Positions 6,011 through 6,140 of a stretch of DNA of 6,140 nucleotides are shown here, piece after piece (positions within the stretch are counted from its first letter, which is position 1; each line of letters starts with the position of its first letter). The position numbers were made by a program, and so were the translations under genes. The DNA is from 2-02-FULL-62-17 sp046153355 (lineage in GTDB: Bacteria > Pseudomonadota > Gammaproteobacteria > Burkholderiales > SG8-39). The stretch lies in the NCBI GenBank assembly GCA_046153355.1, contig JBJXEY010000532.1:1-6140 (forward strand). Reading direction: 5' to 3'. The notes under the pieces are model-generated. The model saw only the letters and a program-made list of their open reading frames with translations, was not told the origin of the DNA and searched no databases.

Positions 6011-6140
6011 TCATGGTTTGATCCAACGTCGCGCATCCTTTAACAACAGCAACAATTGCTGTTCTCGCAATGGCGAAATCTGAAAACCAAAGCCAGTGTA
6101 GAAGCGCGAAGCGGATTCGTCGATGGGATGGGTCAGCATC
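6011..6140 (-). CDS. GNAT-family N-acetyltransferase, C-terminal fragment (5' end outside window)
   Basis: The minus strand is open from the window edge to TGA at 6013-6011, giving the last 42 residues. They start MLTHPIDESASRFYTGFGF and end LLLKDARRWIKP. The pattern of a small helix with (R/A)FYxxFGF, then a Ser-Pro turn, then a hydrophobic strand ending in LKD matches the C-terminus of GNAT acetyltransferases, where this Tyr-containing helix and last strand complete the acetyl-CoA fold. The form is nearest to small TacT-like GNAT proteins, which often pair with a DUF1778 ribbon-helix-helix antitoxin. No partner is visible, since the upstream side is cut off. The Met at 6139 is internal, not a start. 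The kinase gene begins 13 nt downstream in the same direction, suggesting a shared transcript. The call rests on a short stretch, so the substrate is unknown. Confidence 0.68.
   Translation of the reverse strand, partial: MLTHPIDESASRFYTGFGFQISPLREQQLLLLLKDARRWIKP
6045..6063. repeat. Short perfect inverted repeat within the GNAT gene end
   Basis: AACAGCAA (6045-6052) and TTGCTGTT (6056-6063) form 8-bp arms with a 3-nt loop. On the minus strand it would be a small hairpin about 50 nt before the kinase start. It falls in a run of CAG, CAA, TTG and CTG codons (QQLLLLL) and may be a by-product of them. Confidence 0.35.

Noticed and set aside
5998..6036. Kinase start at the ATG at 6036
   Set aside because: It would overlap the end of the GNAT gene, its AAAGG touches the ATG with no spacing, and the added 13 residues do not resemble kinase N-termini. 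The ATG at 5997 has a well-spaced AAGGGG.

Overview
The window looks like chromosome of a Gram-negative bacterium, most likely a proteobacterium. The grounds are an outer-membrane beta-barrel ending in phenylalanine, moderately GC-rich DNA, use of TTG and GTG starts, and gene families (CHASE2 cyclases, TPR-plus-barrel proteins, soluble kinases with a cyclic-nucleotide domain) that from memory are common in beta- and gammaproteobacteria. I cannot name the species.

Layout. Plus strand, 1-3982: the C-terminal 653 residues of an outer-membrane TPR/beta-barrel protein, followed at once (11-nt gap, or a 4-nt TTGA overlap if the earlier start is used) by a complete membrane-bound CHASE2 class III adenylate cyclase. 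Minus strand, 6140 down to 3991: the last 42 codons of a GNAT acetyltransferase, then a serine/threonine protein kinase with a C-terminal CRP-like cyclic-nucleotide-binding domain, then a 121-bp gap holding a perfect 8-bp inverted repeat, then a hicA-hicB toxin-antitoxin pair overlapping by ATGA. hicB and the cyclase gene converge with 8 bp between their stop codons. No RNA gene, CRISPR array or insertion sequence was seen, and no stretch over about 300 bases lacks a gene.

How the genes may work together (inference). The cyclase has a periplasmic CHASE2 sensor and an apparently complete catalytic site. The kinase has an apparently complete catalytic core and a cyclic-nucleotide cassette with the key Glu and Arg. 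Together with the co-oriented outer-membrane barrel they suggest a local circuit: envelope signal, then cAMP, then a cAMP-gated cytosolic Ser/Thr kinase, a bacterial counterpart in logic of PKA/PKG. The HicAB module between the two halves is probably an independent insertion.
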